A stretch of DNA of 64,000 nt from CBDAQR01 sp965199055. Lineage in GTDB: Bacteria; Pseudomonadota; Gammaproteobacteria; Pseudomonadales; Halieaceae. A program made the translations under genes and the position numbers. How positions within the stretch are numbered: the first letter of the stretch is position 1; each line of letters opens with the position of its first letter. The stretch spans positions 1,240,001-1,304,000 of the forward strand of contig CBDAQR010000003.1 in NCBI GenBank assembly GCA_965199055.1, in the 5' to 3' direction. Below are positions 62,739 through 64,000 of this stretch, in pieces. The notes under the pieces were generated by a model, which searched no databases, was not told the origin of the DNA, and was given only the letters and a program-made list of their open reading frames with translations.

Positions 62739-63488
62739 ATGCTGAAAATAGATAACCTGCACGCCAAGGTAGATGACAAAGATATTCTCAAGGGCCTCAG
62801 CCTCGAGGTGAAGCCCGGAGAAGTGCATGCCATCATGGGCCCGAACGGCTCCGGCAAGAGCACCCTGGGGCATGTACTGGCCGGACGGCCCGGTTACACC
62901 ATGACCGCGGGCAGCGTCGAGTTCATGGGTCAGGACATCATGGACATGGAGACCGAGGAGCGCGCTCACCTGGGCCTGTTTCTCGCCTTTCAATACCCGG
63001 TCGAGATACCCGGCGTATCCAATATGGAATTTCTGAAAGCGGCGGTCGACGTGGTACGTGAGCAGCGCGGCGAAGAAGCGCTGGACACCGTCAGTTTCAT
63101 GAAACAGGCACGTGAGGCCTGCAAGCTGGTCGATCTCGACCAGAGCTTCCTCAAGCGCGGGGTCAACGAAGGCTTCTCCGGGGGAGAGAAAAAGCGCAAC
63201 GAACTGATGCAGATGATGCTGTTACAGCCGCGCCTGTGCATCATGGATGAAACCGATTCCGGCCTCGATATCGACGCCCTGCAGGTGGTAGCCGAGGGTG
63301 TCAACGCCATGCGCGATAACGAGCGCTCTTTCGTGCTGGTCACCCACTATCAGCGCCTGCTCAACTACATCCAACCCGATTTTGTGCACGTGCTGGCCGG
63401 CGGACGCATCGTGAAATCTGGCGATAAGTCTCTGGCGCTGGAACTGGAAGACAAGGGCTACGCCTGGATTGAGGACGAGGTCGCCTGA
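62739..63488 (+). CDS. sufC: Fe-S cluster assembly ATPase SufC
   Basis: The 249-residue ABC ATPase has Walker A GPNGSGKST (residues 34-42), the signature FSGGEKKRNE, Walker B CIMDETDSGLD and the H-loop VTHYQ, as in SufC. ATG 62739 is chosen as it gives the family N-terminus MLKIDNLHA; a longer frame runs into sufB. Its stop overlaps the sufD start (TGATG). Confidence 0.97.
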   Translation: MLKIDNLHAKVDDKDILKGLSLEVKPGEVHAIMGPNGSGKSTLGHVLAGRPGYTMTAGSVEFMGQDIMDMETEERAHLGLFLAFQYPVEIPGVSNMEFLKAAVDVVREQRGEEALDTVSFMKQAREACKLVDLDQSFLKRGVNEGFSGGEKKRNELMQMMLLQPRLCIMDETDSGLDIDALQVVAEGVNAMRDNERSFVLVTHYQRLLNYIQPDFVHVLAGGRIVKSGDKSLALELEDKGYAWIEDEVA

Positions 63489-64000
63489 TGACTGACTTGA
63501 TGAACCGTGTATTGGCGGCGGCACAAGAAAGCACGCCCACATGGCTCGCAGAGCGACAGGCCGCGGGCCGGGAAGCCTGGCAGGCATCCGACTTACCCAC
63601 GCGCAAGACTGAGGCCTGGAAGTACACCAGCATTCACGCGCTAAACAAGGACTTCGCCGTCGCAGAGCCCAGCGCAGCCAGCAAGGACGAGTTGGGCTTC
63701 GACTACCCCTATTTGGGCGGCTGCAAGCTGATCTTTGTGGACGGTTTTTTACGGGAGGATCTCTCTCGCATGGAACTACCTGACGGCATCACACTGGTTC
63801 GCTTCAGTGACGCCAACGATGAGCAGGCAGCGCAGATTAACGAGCACCTGGGTTCGAGTGTCGATAACGACAAACATCTGTTCGCCAAGCTAAGTGATGC
63901 AGCATTGTCGGACGGCATGTTTCTTTCCATCGGTGCGAACGCACAGATCGAAGCGCCGATTCACCTCGTGTGGCTGACCACTACCCGCGAGACGGCGTTC
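63488..64000 (+). CDS. sufD: Fe-S cluster assembly protein SufD (5' part, cut by window end)
   Basis: Starting at ATG 63488, which overlaps the sufC TGA, 171 codons are open to the end of the window. The N-terminal region has the SufD landmark LPTRKTEAWKYTSIHAL (about residues 37-53) and then SIGANAQIEAPIHLVWLTTT at the start of the beta-helix. The rest lies outside the window. The partner is SufB. Confidence 0.93.
   Translation, partial: MTDLMNRVLAAAQESTPTWLAERQAAGREAWQASDLPTRKTEAWKYTSIHALNKDFAVAEPSAASKDELGFDYPYLGGCKLIFVDGFLREDLSRMELPDGITLVRFSDANDEQAAQINEHLGSSVDNDKHLFAKLSDAALSDGMFLSIGANAQIEAPIHLVWLTTTRETAF

Noticed and set aside
1..64000. CRISPR arrays, tRNA and rRNA genes
   Set aside because: No regularly spaced repeats, cloverleaf-like sequences with conserved T-loop, or rRNA motifs were seen on reading.

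Overview
The window comes from a marine-type, moderately high-GC gammaproteobacterium. The mixture of TonB-dependent receptors, sulfatases, an Ashwell-type glucuronate pathway, many SDR oxidoreductases, NasTS-controlled nitrate assimilation and an iscR-sufBCD cluster would fit a relative of the Halieaceae/OM60-NOR5 group. That placement is an inference from gene content; there is no rRNA here. I saw no tRNA or rRNA gene and no CRISPR array.

Layout. (1) 1-20.3 kb is a patchwork of sulfatase and TonB-receptor genes. A LacI-family regulator with a downstream sulfatase (342-2801) carries a perfect 20-bp palindrome upstream. Nearly the same palindrome lies at 17271-17290, between a divergent sulfatase operon and a TonB receptor followed by eda (KDPG aldolase), so the LacI protein probably controls all of these. 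Between them lie a small oxidoreductase operon, a TonB receptor, a TetR gene split by an IS3-family element with a perfect 4-bp duplication, a SRPBCC-Rieske protein and a damaged sulfatase operon. One of its sulfatases has an in-frame amber codon and the next is split by an IS110-family element. That element's non-coding end shows the parts expected of a bridge RNA.

(2) 20.3-41.2 kb is a divergent glucuronate locus under a FadR/UxuR-type GntR regulator. Rightward run kdgK, uxuA, a SnoaL-like gene and a lipoprotein gene. Leftward run gntR, uxaC, uxuB, a ThuA-like gene, a 1259-residue DUF1080/membrane-bound-dehydrogenase/cytochrome c fusion, two Gfo/Idh/MocA oxidoreductases with an Nramp-like transporter between them, a DUF1080 lipoprotein, a TonB receptor, two GAPDH-family genes and two methyltransferases. 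Most of the leftward genes overlap or nearly abut. With eda next door the locus holds every step from glucuronate to pyruvate and glyceraldehyde-3-phosphate. In front of this it has what looks like a C3-oxidation (3-keto-glycoside) module for releasing glucuronate from a conjugate. One GAPDH paralogue lacks the catalytic cysteine, and the Nramp-like protein lacks the metal-binding motifs.

(3) 41.2-45.5 kb holds four SDR genes and two small hypothetical genes. (4) 45.5-59.2 kb is a leftward nitrate assimilation cluster: porin, nasT, nasS, nrtA, nrtB, nrtC-type ATPase, nirB, nirD, a molybdopterin nitrate reductase, a four-cluster ferredoxin fused to a DmsC-like anchor, and the rest of that anchor in a shifted frame. 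Two sigma-54 promoters each lead into a leader with a hexaloop hairpin overlapping a terminator, the arrangement expected for NasT antitermination. (5) 59.3-64 kb holds a dicarboxylate/amino-acid symporter and iscR-sufB-sufC-sufD, with sufD cut by the window end.
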